DNA of 34,431 nucleotides from Anaerolineales bacterium. GTDB taxonomy: Bacteria > Chloroflexota > Anaerolineae > Anaerolineales > UBA6663. The first letter of the stretch is position 1; each line of letters starts with the position of its first letter. The stretch spans positions 1 to 34,431 of the forward strand of contig JANWXR010000005.1 in the NCBI GenBank assembly GCA_025057205.1, written 5' to 3'. The notes beneath the pieces are model-generated. The model worked only from the letters and a program-made list of their open reading frames with translations, did no database searches and was not told where the DNA came from. Of the stretch, positions 1-7,977 are shown piece by piece. The translations under genes and the position numbers were made by a program.

Positions 1-1266
1 AACCGGCCCGACGAGGAAGCGAAGCGCCAGCAGCACGGTCTCCGGCTGGGGCGGCACGGCCTGACCCGGCTCCGCCGGGATATAGCCGGCGAGGTCGAGC
101 ACCTGCCCGGAGATGAACAGGCCGAGCGAGAGGCCAAGCTTCTGTAAAAAAACAAAGAAGCCGTAGAAGATGCCCTCGCGCCGCCGGCCGGTCTCCAGCT
201 CGTCCAGCTCGATCACGTCCGGCAGCAGGCTCCACGGCACGAGGTAACAGACCGAGACGCCCGCACCGGCCACAATCGCCAGCACGAACAGCAACGGGGT
301 CTGGCCCGGCCGGACGAAGAACAGGCTGAGCAGCACGGCCACGAACACCGTCGCGCCGATGTAGTACACGCGCTGCTTGCCGACCCGCTCGCTGACGCGC
401 GTCCAGACCAGCAGCCAGGCGAAGGCCGAGAACTGAAGCGCGAGCAGGATGAAGCCGAACACGCCCACGTCCACGCCCACCCAGTCGCGCGCATAGATGA
501 ACAGGTTGTTCTGCACAAATTGGATGGTGAGCCACGAGAGCAGATAGACCACCGTCGCCAGGATGAAGGCGCGGTTGCGGAAGGCAATCAGGAGTCCTTC
601 GAGAAAGCTTGGCTCGTTCTCCCTCACCACAGGCAGATACTCCGGCTCTTTGGTCCCGGCAAAGGTGATAAGGAAGCCGGCCACGCTCACCACCGCCCAG
701 ATGAAGATGCTGACGGCGTTGCCGATGAGGGGCTGGCCGGGGAAGGCAGCGACGATCTGGGTATGGAAGAAGGCTGCCAGCACGCCGCCGAGAATCGAGA
801 AGCCGAAGCGAAAGGCATTCAGGCTGGTGCGCTCGTCGTAATCCGGGGTGAGTTCCGCCGTAAGCGCGGTGTACGGCACGCCAACGGTGGTGAGGGCCGT
901 ATCCAGCGCCAGCGCGACGATGAGGTAATACCAGAAGCGGCCTGTATCATCAAGCGGCGGAACCACCCAGTGCAGGAAGAACGCCAGCCCGAACGGGATC
1001 GCGCCGAACAGAAGCCACGGGCGGCGCCGCCCCATCGCGCTCTGCGTTTTGTCCGTCAGCCAGCCGACAATGGGGTCGTTGACGGCGTCCCAGATTTTGA
1101 CGATGAGCAGGATGGTGCCGGCGAGGCCGGGGCGCAGGCCGGCCAAGTTAATCAAAAAGTCCAGCAGGAAAAAGCCGTTGATGGCCGTCATAATCGCCGG
1201 GCCAAGGTCGCCGGCACCAAAGGCCAGCTTGGTGCGGAAGGGAAGTTTGATGGCAGAGATGGTCAT
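1..1266 (-). CDS. GPH-family (MelB-like) MFS sugar:cation symporter, partial (C-terminus runs off the left edge)
   Basis: Manual minus-strand translation from ATG at 1264-1266: MTISAIKLPFRTKLAFGAGDLGPAIMTAINGFFLLDFLINLAGLRPGLAGTILLIVKIWDAVNDPIVGWLTDKTQSAMGRRRPWLLFGAIPFGLAFFLHW... The DPxxGxxxD and GRRRPW motifs are typical of the GPH family. No stop before the window edge, so it is absent from the ORF track. Confidence 0.9.
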   Translation of the reverse strand, partial: MTISAIKLPFRTKLAFGAGDLGPAIMTAINGFFLLDFLINLAGLRPGLAGTILLIVKIWDAVNDPIVGWLTDKTQSAMGRRRPWLLFGAIPFGLAFFLHWVVPPLDDTGRFWYYLIVALALDTALTTVGVPYTALTAELTPDYDERTSLNAFRFGFSILGGVLAAFFHTQIVAAFPGQPLIGNAVSIFIWAVVSVAGFLITFAGTKEPEYLPVVRENEPSFLEGLLIAFRNRAFILATVVYLLSWLTIQFVQNNLFIYARDWVGVDVGVFGFILLALQFSAFAWLLVWTRVSERVGKQRVYYIGATVFVAVLLSLFFVRPGQTPLLFVLAIVAGAGVSVCYLVPWSLLPDVIELDELETGRRREGIFYGFFVFLQKLGLSLGLFISGQVLDLAGYIPAEPGQAVPPQPETVLLALRFLVGPV

Positions 1267-1291
1267 GAGGTTGCGCGGTGCATGGTGCGGT

Positions 1292-1320
1292 GCGTACGGA
1301 ATACGCAATACGGAATACGG
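1292..1320. repeat. Short intergenic repeat, copy 1 (GCGTACGGAATACGCAATACGGAATACGG)
   Basis: Reverse complement closely matches 2340-2366 on the other side of the LLM gene. Confidence 0.6.
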
Positions 1321-1336
1321 AAAGAAATATGAATTC

Positions 1337-2329
1337 CTACACCTGCAACTCCGCCGCCAGCTTTTGCCAGGCTGCGTCGTCCGCGCCGGGCGTGAAGGGG
1401 CGGTAGAGAGTCACCCGGTCGAGCATGCCGGCGTAGCGCGCCTTGAGCGGTTCGGCAAGTTCCGCCAGCGGCGCGGCGAAGGTTTCGAGCATCTCGTCGC
1501 TGATCAGGGCGGGCATCGAGGTCCAGTCGCCCTGCGCCGCGCGGCTGGAGAGCCGCTCACCGATCTCGCCCCAGCCGTGATGCTCCAGCACCGGGCGGTA
1601 GGAGGGCGTCGAAGCGTAGAACGAAATTTGCTGGCGGGCATACTCGCGCTCGGTTGGGTTGGTGATGACGAAGACGGAGGCAGAGACGGCGATGTGAGCG
1701 TTGCGCCCGGCCCTCGCTCTGCCCTCGGCGATGGCGGGCAGGAGCACATCGCGCAGGTAGGCCGGCGTGTGGAAAGGATGCACGTGAAAGCCGTCGCAGA
1801 CCTCGCCGCACAACCGCGCCAGGCCGGTGTTGACGCCGGCGAGGTAGATGGGGATGTCCGGGTGGGCGATGGGGCCGGGGTTGAAGAACGGCGACATCAG
1901 TGTGAGTTTGAAGTATTCGCCGCGAAAGTTGAGCCGCCCGCCGGTCTGCCAGCACTGCCAGAGGGCGCGGATGGCCTGCACCAGCTCGCGCAGCTTGTTC
2001 ACCGGGGACTCCGGCCAGGCCATGCCAAAGCGGCGCTCGATATGCGCCTTGACCTGTGTGCCCAGCCCGAGGATGAAGCGCCCGCCTGAATGCTGCGCCA
2101 AGTCCCAGGCAGTGTGCGCCAGCGTCATCGGGCTGCGCGCAAAACCGATGGCAACCGCCGTGCCGAGCTTGATACGCTGCGTCTGCCCGGCGGCCACGGC
2201 CAGCGGCAGGAACGGGTCGTGCTGAGTCTCGCTCGTCCAGATGGCATCGAAGCCGACGGCCTCCGCCGCGTGCGTCAGTGGCGCAATCTCACTCAGCCAG
2301 TTGGACATCAAGGCAAGGTCGAGTTTCAT
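1337..2329 (-). CDS. LLM-class (F420-dependent-like) oxidoreductase
   Basis: MKLDLALMSNWLSEIAPLTHAAEAVGFDAIWTSETQHDPFLPLAVAAGQTQRIKLGTAVAIGFARSPMTLAHTAWDLAQHSGGRFILGLGTQV... is a classic luciferase-like monooxygenase pattern; likely start is the internal MKLDL methionine. Confidence 0.88.
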   Translation of the reverse strand: MKLDLALMSNWLSEIAPLTHAAEAVGFDAIWTSETQHDPFLPLAVAAGQTQRIKLGTAVAIGFARSPMTLAHTAWDLAQHSGGRFILGLGTQVKAHIERRFGMAWPESPVNKLRELVQAIRALWQCWQTGGRLNFRGEYFKLTLMSPFFNPGPIAHPDIPIYLAGVNTGLARLCGEVCDGFHVHPFHTPAYLRDVLLPAIAEGRARAGRNAHIAVSASVFVITNPTEREYARQQISFYASTPSYRPVLEHHGWGEIGERLSSRAAQGDWTSMPALISDEMLETFAAPLAELAEPLKARYAGMLDRVTLYRPFTPGADDAAWQKLAAELQV

Positions 2330-2339
2330 CGTTCTGTCT

Positions 2340-2390
2340 CGTATTGCGTATTCGGTATTCCGTGCGCGATGCGTGCGTGTACGCAATACG
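2340..2390. repeat. Intergenic inverted repeat CGTATTGCGTA...TACGCAATACG
   Basis: Perfect 11-bp arms at 2340-2350 and 2380-2390. Confidence 0.7.
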
Positions 2391-2419
2391 TGACGTGCAA
2401 CATGGATCAGTCTGCCTTC

Positions 2420-3835
2420 TCAGCGCGCTTCCCAGGCGGCCAGGTCGTCGAAGGTAACGCGCAGGCCGGCGGTGCCGATGGAGCGCGCGTACACGCCCAA
2501 TCGGCCGGCAGCCACCGTTGCATCCGCCAGCGTCAGAATGGATTGACCGTTGATGAAGAACTCGAAGCGCTCGCCGACGGCGCGCACCGCCAGAACGTTT
2601 TCCGAGCCTGGGCCTGTGCGCACATTGGCATTGAGTGGGACCTCCTGCAAGAAACGATAGCGACCGTTCTGCAATACCTGCGCCCGCGCGCGCCCGTTGC
2701 ACGTCACTCCGAACAGGTAGAAGTTGTCTTCGTCCTGCGAGCGTACCTGTAGGCCGTAATGGTCATCTGGGCCGCATTGGGCTATGCGCGCCGTTGCCCG
2801 GTAGTAGAAGTCCCGCGCCTCTGCTTCGCGTGCATAGCTGTAGCCGAGCACCGCGCGCTGCAGGGCCAGCGTTAGCGCGCCGTCGCCGATTTCACTGAAG
2901 ATGGGCGATAGTCGGCGGATGACCCAGCTGTAACGCGGCGGGTCGAAGGTCTCGGCAAAGAAGAGCGCGCCGGCCCCGGCAGGCGGGGTGAGCGCGGGCA
3001 GAGTCGGTGTGGCGGTGGGCGTGGCGCTTGGCGTGGCAGTGGGGCGCGGCGTGGGCGTCCGAGTTGGAGTTGGCGAGGCAGTCGCCGTCGCGGTTGGTCG
3101 GGGTGTGGATGTGAACGTCGGCGTAGGGGTTGGCGGCACGGCGGTAGGGGTGGAAGTTGTTGATGTGGCCGTGGCGGTCGGCAGCAGCGGTGTAGCGGAG
3201 GCGGTGGGCGACTCGGTAGGAGCGAGCGGCGCGGTGGAGGTGACGGTGGTGGAGGGCGGCGTGGGCGAAGCGTTTGGGGCGGTGACCGTGGCGCTCGGCA
3301 CGGCAGCGGTCTCCGTTGCGGTTAGCGTGGCGGTGTCCGTGAGCGCCAGAGCGGGCGTCGTCGCCAGCGCGGCCAGCGCCTGCGTGGGAATTAGCGCGGT
3401 GCGGTTGCCAAACCAGTTGAAGTATGCCCACAGGCCGCCGCCGAGCAGCGTCAGCGCAAGCAGGCCGTAGACCAGCGCAGCCAGCAGACGATAGCGCGTC
3501 CTGACCGGGATGCTGTACAGCCGGCGCGAATATGGGCCACGGCGCAGGTAAGCGTAGTCGCGTGCCGGCACCACCGGCTGCGGCCGGCTGAGGTTGCCGG
3601 TCAGTCGTGCGCCGCTGCTGGTGCGAGCCGCGGGCGGGCGGCGCACCGTCACATGCGGCAGTATCCCGGCAATGATTTCCGGCGTCAGGCCGGCGACGTT
3701 GTTAAGGTCGCTCAGCCCGCGAAACGGCCGCGCCGCGATGATGCTTTCCGCCAGCGCCCGGTCCACGCCGGGCAGCTCATCCAGTTCTTCGGGCGAAGCC
3801 GAATTGAGGTCGAGCAGAGAAGGGTCAGTCGCCAA
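2420..3835 (-). CDS. Helix-hairpin-helix (ComEA-like) N-terminus, one TM segment, long TP-rich linker, C-terminal LamG/DUF1080-like domain
   Basis: DLNSASPEELDELPGVDRALAESIIAARPFRGLSDLNNVAGLTPEIIAGI is a tandem HhH; then TM LLAALVYGLLALTLLGGGLWAYF; TPTPT linker; ~180-aa beta-rich C-terminus. Confidence 0.85.
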   Translation of the reverse strand: MATDPSLLDLNSASPEELDELPGVDRALAESIIAARPFRGLSDLNNVAGLTPEIIAGILPHVTVRRPPAARTSSGARLTGNLSRPQPVVPARDYAYLRRGPYSRRLYSIPVRTRYRLLAALVYGLLALTLLGGGLWAYFNWFGNRTALIPTQALAALATTPALALTDTATLTATETAAVPSATVTAPNASPTPPSTTVTSTAPLAPTESPTASATPLLPTATATSTTSTPTAVPPTPTPTFTSTPRPTATATASPTPTRTPTPRPTATPSATPTATPTLPALTPPAGAGALFFAETFDPPRYSWVIRRLSPIFSEIGDGALTLALQRAVLGYSYAREAEARDFYYRATARIAQCGPDDHYGLQVRSQDEDNFYLFGVTCNGRARAQVLQNGRYRFLQEVPLNANVRTGPGSENVLAVRAVGERFEFFINGQSILTLADATVAAGRLGVYARSIGTAGLRVTFDDLAAWEAR

Positions 3836-4040
3836 GGGTCGTTCGGCCTGCGGCGCCCTAACTTTGCCGAACCGGCGCCGAGACGCGGGCCATTATACAA
3901 CTCCGGTTTGCAGGAGCTACTACATCCCGGCCTTAGCGTAAGCGATATAAAGCCTACCAGCCCAGCGGCTTCGGCGAAACGCGGCGTACGTTCAGCCGTT
4001 GCGCTGCGCGGTAAGGCACTTTCCAGCGAGGACGTTCGGT

Positions 4041-4172
4041 TTAGTGCCGGTGGACGACTCCGCTGTTAGCGGAGTCCCGGTCATCGGGCCTCGGCGTGAT
4101 AAACCCAATGAGGCTGATGGCGATGAACAACAGGATGAGGCCCCCAATCACGAGGCCGACTCCGATCAGCAT
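4041..4172 (-). CDS. Small (43 aa) single-TM protein
   Basis: Manual translation MLIGVGLVIGGLILLFIAISLIGFITPRPDDRDSANSGVVHRH, preceded by GGAGGAGATGCC (strong RBS). Confidence 0.5.
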   Translation of the reverse strand: MLIGVGLVIGGLILLFIAISLIGFITPRPDDRDSANSGVVHRH

Positions 4173-4312
4173 GGCATCTCCTCCATGAGCCTTGTTGCGG
4201 TTCAAAGCAGACTAAGTATCGCAGATTTCGGGAAGTGGCGCATCCTTTTTTTGTCCTAAGGGAAGGGCTCTGTTTCAAAGGCGCACTTGTTCTGAAGATA
4301 AGCGAAGTGTGA

Positions 4313-4318
4313 TATGAT
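4313..4318 (+). promoter_or_regulatory. Candidate -10 box (TATGAT) of the original tRNA-Gly promoter
   Basis: TATGAT ends ~22 bp upstream of the truncated tRNA-Gly 5' half at 4341; the -35 is weak (TTCTGA/TTGTTC region). Confidence 0.45.
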
Positions 4319-4339
4319 GTGGGCGCAAAAGTCGGAGAG

Positions 4340-4379
4340 CGCGGGTGTCGCCAAGTGGTAAGGCGTCAGCCTTCCAAGC
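4340..4379 (+). repeat. attL core: truncated tRNA-Gly 5' half
   Basis: Identical to the 5' part of the intact tRNA through the anticodon and the start of the anticodon 3' stem; diverges at 4380. Confidence 0.9.
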
Positions 4380-4392
4380 CGCACCATGCTGA

Positions 4393-4524
4393 TACCCCTA
4401 TATGTGGCCTGACCGTAGTCAGAATTGAAGCCCCCCAGCAACGCTGGGGGGCTGTTCTTTGGATGGGGCGTCAGCCGAAGTGTCGTCTTGTACGACACTT
4501 ACGACACTACGACACTCGACACTT
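4393..4524. repeat. ~130-bp structured left-end direct repeat, copy 1
   Basis: Contains CTGAC-CGTA-GTCAG, an 11-bp perfect hairpin AGCCCCCCAGC-AAC-GCTGGGGGGCT (4429-4453), inverted repeat AAGTGTCGT-CTTGT-ACGACACTT, then ACGACACT octamers. Confidence 0.9.
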
Positions 4525-4528
4525 CCAG

Positions 4529-4657
4529 TACCCCTATATGTTGCCTGACCGTAGTCAGAATTGCAGCCCCCCGGCAACGCTGGGGGCTGTGCTTTGTGGG
4601 GCGTCAGCCGAAGTGTCGTCTTGTACGACACTTACGACACTACGACACTCGACACTT
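4529..4657. repeat. ~130-bp structured left-end direct repeat, copy 2
   Basis: Near-identical to 4393-4524, offset 133-136 bp with a few substitutions and short indels; identical AAGTGTCGTCTTGTACGACACTTACGACACTACGACACTCGACACTT block. Confidence 0.9.
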
Positions 4658-4722
4658 CCGGTCTTAGTTAGAAATTCGTAACTCCCTATCTTTTGACCAT
4701 CCTTGGGTATAGAGTGAGCCAC

Positions 4723-5265
4723 ATGAGACGGCTCACCGCGGCTCTGGCCGTGTTGCTCGTGGTGGTGCTCGCGCTGGCGTGGCCTGCGCTGCCACGTGTT
4801 GGCGCGCAGACCGATACAGAGACTCCTACGCCGATAGAGACGCCGACAGAGACTCCTACGGATACTCCCACGGCGACCGCTACAGCGACGGAGGCACCCA
4901 CGGCCACTCCCACAGCCACCAGCACGCCGACCGAGACACCGACGCCGACCGAGACGCCGACGGGCACTCTGGCGCCGACGGACACGCCCACGGCGACACC
5001 TACAGCGACCAGCACGCTCACTGGCACGCCAACGGTCACTACTACGCCAACGGCTACGCCTACAGCCACCAACACGCCCACCGCCGGCATCCTTTGGTCG
5101 CCACCATCTCCGGACGATCCACTGGCGGGCGCTATGCAGTACGTTGGCATTTTGCAGGCGCCTACGTTGGCGGTGATGGTGGTGGTTATCAGCCTGCTCA
5201 TCGCGCTCGGTGTGCTGGCCTACGTAGGCAGTAGAGCCACCGATGTTCTGGATCGTCGCTTCTGA
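4723..5265 (+). CDS. Secreted/membrane protein: signal peptide, TP-rich low-complexity stalk, C-terminal TM
   Basis: [42 protein letters not shown]...[32 protein letters not shown]. The start could instead be 4693. Confidence 0.75.
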   Translation: MRRLTAALAVLLVVVLALAWPALPRVGAQTDTETPTPIETPTETPTDTPTATATATEAPTATPTATSTPTETPTPTETPTGTLAPTDTPTATPTATSTLTGTPTVTTTPTATPTATNTPTAGILWSPPSPDDPLAGAMQYVGILQAPTLAVMVVVISLLIALGVLAYVGSRATDVLDRRF

Positions 5266-5275
5266 GGAGAACCAT

Positions 5276-5473
5276 ATGCCTCCGCCACCCCCGTGCCCTA
5301 ACTGTGACATCCTGATCCCGCTCGGTGATGACCAGTATGCCTTGGTCGTGGCCTATGCCAGCATGGCTGATGTGGTGATTGTGTGCCTGCTGGTAGGCGT
5401 GTGCCTACTGTTGGCGGCTCAGCTGGGCTATGCCGTGTTCATGGATGCGTTCTCTCGGCGCTACGAGCTATGA
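5276..5473 (+). CDS. Small (65 aa) single-TM protein
   Basis: GAGGAGAACCAT ATG RBS; MPPPPPCPNCDILIPLGDDQYALVVAYASMADVVIVCLLVGVCLLLAAQLGYAVFMDAFSRRYEL; stop overlaps the next start. Confidence 0.7.
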   Translation: MPPPPPCPNCDILIPLGDDQYALVVAYASMADVVIVCLLVGVCLLLAAQLGYAVFMDAFSRRYEL

Positions 5474-5595
5474 GCATCCTGCCTGAATTCGCCGCGTTCT
5501 TCGCGTGGGCTTGTTTCTTGGCGCTTGTCGGGCCTCTGTTCCTGCTCTTAGCGTGGGCGTTCTCGCGCCTGCTGTCCGACTGGAGGCTGCGATGA
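5470..5595 (+). CDS. Small (41 aa) TM protein
   Basis: ATGA overlap with both neighbours; MSILPEFAAFFAWACFLALVGPLFLLLAWAFSRLLSDWRLR. Confidence 0.6.
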   Translation: MSILPEFAAFFAWACFLALVGPLFLLLAWAFSRLLSDWRLR

Positions 5596-5747
5596 GCTTC
5601 GAGTGGCTACAGCGTTTCTTCCTGGCTGTGTTTGCAGACGCAGTGATGAACGTGCTGTATCTGGCGCTTGCCGTGCAGATCATCTTCTCCGGTCTGATGG
5701 CGCTATTCGCGATAGCGCGTACTTTGCAGCGCCGGAGGTACCCATGA
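5592..5747 (+). CDS. Small (51 aa) TM protein
   Basis: ATGA overlap; MSFEWLQRFFLAVFADAVMNVLYLALAVQIIFSGLMALFAIARTLQRRRYP. Confidence 0.65.
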   Translation: MSFEWLQRFFLAVFADAVMNVLYLALAVQIIFSGLMALFAIARTLQRRRYP

Positions 5748-5854
5748 TGGGAGTTGGCGGGCCGTGGCCCTGGCGCGGTCTGCTTTTACTCTACCTTTCC
5801 GTATCCACCATTCACTACGCACCGGGAGGTGCAACATGGGTTCGCTCGACCTGA
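5744..5854 (+). CDS. Very small (36 aa) hydrophobic ORF
   Basis: ATGATG overlapping the previous stop; MMGVGGPWPWRGLLLLYLSVSTIHYAPGGATWVRST; preceded by GGAGG. Confidence 0.35.
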   Translation: MMGVGGPWPWRGLLLLYLSVSTIHYAPGGATWVRST

Positions 5855-6009
5855 CTTCGTTTCTGAGCGCCGTGTGGACATCCACGAACCAGTGGATCAC
5901 CACGTTCGGCCCGATCCAGGCGCTCGGCGTCGGCCTCACGTTTGCCGTCTCGATCCTGGGTTTTATCGGCGCTGCGCTGGCGGGCGCACTGCGCATGCGC
6001 GGCCGCTAG
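5836..6009 (+). CDS. Small (57 aa) single-TM coat/pilin-like protein with basic C-terminus
   Basis: GGGAGGTGCAAC ATG RBS; MGSLDLTSFLSAVWTSTNQWITTFGPIQALGVGLTFAVSILGFIGAALAGALRMRGR. Confidence 0.7.
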   Translation: MGSLDLTSFLSAVWTSTNQWITTFGPIQALGVGLTFAVSILGFIGAALAGALRMRGR

Positions 6010-6070
6010 GCCCACCCTCGCCTAACTACTTCTGCCCGCTGGCCAGGGCAGCGGGCAGAAGAGATGACGC

Positions 6071-7975
6071 ATGAGAGTCTCTCGTCTCATACTGATCGCG
6101 GTTCTCTCTCTGTGGCCGATAGCGCTGACAAATGTGCCAGTGGCGCGGGCGCAGGAGTGGGCACCCTATTACTCACTCAGCGAAATCGGGGCTACTCTTC
6201 TGTCGCTGACAGGTAACAGCAACATTGACCCCAACTTGTTCGCTGACGGGACGCATCAGTACGTCACCGGTAACTTTGAGATGGTGTGGGACCTGAACGG
6301 TTTCTATAGCTCACCCCAATTAAGGCTGTACAACTCAGCTGGTAGTTGCTCCTGGTGGGGGTTGCGTCTCGAGTTTTACAGAGAGACCACGATCGGCGTG
6401 TTAGATGGCAACTGGACTCTCATGACATTCCTCGGCCCGGAGACGTACGGGCTGGTTTACGGTCCCCTGTTCAGCCAACCTGCGTTTCGATACCTCAGGG
6501 TGAGGTCTATATATACATTTGGGGAATGCGCGACCATCGGACAGTTCGGGTTGGGCGGCATCACGTTGACTACCCCAACCCCTACACCCACCCCTACGCC
6601 GGCACCTGCCACACCCTTCCCCGTGTTGCAGGCCTGCATCCCGGCCAACATGATCGCCACCTCCACCCCCACGAGAGCGGCGCCCACCGCCACGCCCTAC
6701 GGTACGCGCACGCCGCAGCCGAGCGCTACCCCTACGGCCACCAACACGCCCGGCCCAACGCCCACACGCACGCCCGCAGACTTCAACGTGCTGGCCAACT
6801 TCGACACCGGGCTGGCGCCCTGGAACGTGAACTCCCGTCCGCCGCCGGTGACGCATAGTAGTCAGCCGGGTCAAGACGGACGGCCCGGCTTCGCTCTCCT
6901 GACATTCGGCGCAGATGGCACGCCCAACGAGCCGGGGGAGCCGATGTCATTCGGCCTGGAACCGGGCAACGTGCTGGTGTACCAGTCCAACGGCGCGCCG
7001 CTGCCGCGGCCTCTGCGCGTGGTAGCCGACGTGCAATTCCCTCAATTGCTTGCGGGCATGTATGCCTACTTCATGGTGTACTACTTCCACGACGAGGGAC
7101 TTGGTCAAGGCAGGTGGGTGCTGGCCGGATATGAGCGCGTCAACGTCGCCTGGCATCGCATCACAGTCCACATCGAAGCGCCGCCCAACCGCGTTGTGCG
7201 CGCCATCGCTGTGCGCGGAGTCGTGGGTGCGAGCTCCATCAACCACCCCCTCGGGTTTATCCCCATGGAGTGGAATGGTGGGGTACAGGTAGATAACCTG
7301 CGCATAGCGGGTGGACGGTTAGCCAATGACCCTGTGGCCGTGGGCCTGCCGGTATGCGCGGGCAGTGGCGGCATCCCCGGGACCGGGACGACACGCCCTA
7401 TCCAGATGTGCACCATCGCTGCCAACAACATCAATGTGTTCCGGTGTCCTACTCCCTCGAATCTCGTGGACATCGGCCTGTGGATCAGCTGGCTGCGGTG
7501 CAACATCCAGACGTACTTCAACTTCAGTGCAGAGAATCATGCGCAGGTCATGGCTCTGATGGATCGCAATAAGCGTCACCAGCCGTTCACTGCCATTCTC
7601 GACCTGACCCAGTCGCTGGTGATAGTGGGAGAGGCTGTGCGTGAACTATCCGCCATGCCCTCCGCCAATGACATCCCAGCGCCCGACTGGACTCGTCTGC
7701 TGGATGCCCGCGTGCTGGATGAGTTTTCCCAGGTCGGCCCTCCCGGCTCGGATGATCAGGCGGCCTTCGAGGCCGCGCAGCGAGCCTGCCCAGCTGTGCT
7801 CCAGGAGATGAGCCGCACCATGGCCCCGGCCATGTGCTACGGCGTGTACGCGCTCAAGGGCACCTTCGCCAACAGCATCGCGCAGTTCATGTTCGATGTG
7901 GCCTGTTACCTGTGGACGATCAACCTGTTTCTCAATTTGCTGGCCAATCGCAATGAGCTGGGTCAGGATGGCTGA
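6071..7975 (+). CDS. Large surface protein: signal peptide, ectodomain, TP-rich linker, second ectodomain, C-terminal hydrophobic segment
   Basis: MRVSRLILIAVLSLWPIALTNVPVARAQEW...TPTPTPTPTPAPATPFP...C-terminal FMFDVACYLWTINLFLNLLANRNELGQDG. Confidence 0.85.
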   Translation: MRVSRLILIAVLSLWPIALTNVPVARAQEWAPYYSLSEIGATLLSLTGNSNIDPNLFADGTHQYVTGNFEMVWDLNGFYSSPQLRLYNSAGSCSWWGLRLEFYRETTIGVLDGNWTLMTFLGPETYGLVYGPLFSQPAFRYLRVRSIYTFGECATIGQFGLGGITLTTPTPTPTPTPAPATPFPVLQACIPANMIATSTPTRAAPTATPYGTRTPQPSATPTATNTPGPTPTRTPADFNVLANFDTGLAPWNVNSRPPPVTHSSQPGQDGRPGFALLTFGADGTPNEPGEPMSFGLEPGNVLVYQSNGAPLPRPLRVVADVQFPQLLAGMYAYFMVYYFHDEGLGQGRWVLAGYERVNVAWHRITVHIEAPPNRVVRAIAVRGVVGASSINHPLGFIPMEWNGGVQVDNLRIAGGRLANDPVAVGLPVCAGSGGIPGTGTTRPIQMCTIAANNINVFRCPTPSNLVDIGLWISWLRCNIQTYFNFSAENHAQVMALMDRNKRHQPFTAILDLTQSLVIVGEAVRELSAMPSANDIPAPDWTRLLDARVLDEFSQVGPPGSDDQAAFEAAQRACPAVLQEMSRTMAPAMCYGVYALKGTFANSIAQFMFDVACYLWTINLFLNLLANRNELGQDG

Positions 7976-7977
7976 CT

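Noticed and set aside
520-1332. Plus-strand ORFs over the MFS gene
   Set aside because: Antisense to a clearly recognisable GPH-family transporter that runs off the window edge.
2988-3470. Plus-strand ORF rich in VGVAVGVGVGV
   Set aside because: Antisense of the TP-rich linker of the 2420-3835 protein; low-complexity artefact.
4393-4657. CRISPR array
   Set aside because: Only two long near-identical units with internal iterons and no spacer-like variable segments; no cas genes.
4256-4681. ORFs MSYKTTLRLTPH... on the minus strand and plus-strand partners
   Set aside because: They are translations of the 130-bp noncoding repeat and the tRNA half; hairpins and iterons explain the sequence better.
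4686-5201. Minus-strand ORF rich in [11 protein letters not shown]
   Set aside because: Antisense of the TP-rich stalk of 4723-5265; low-complexity artefact.
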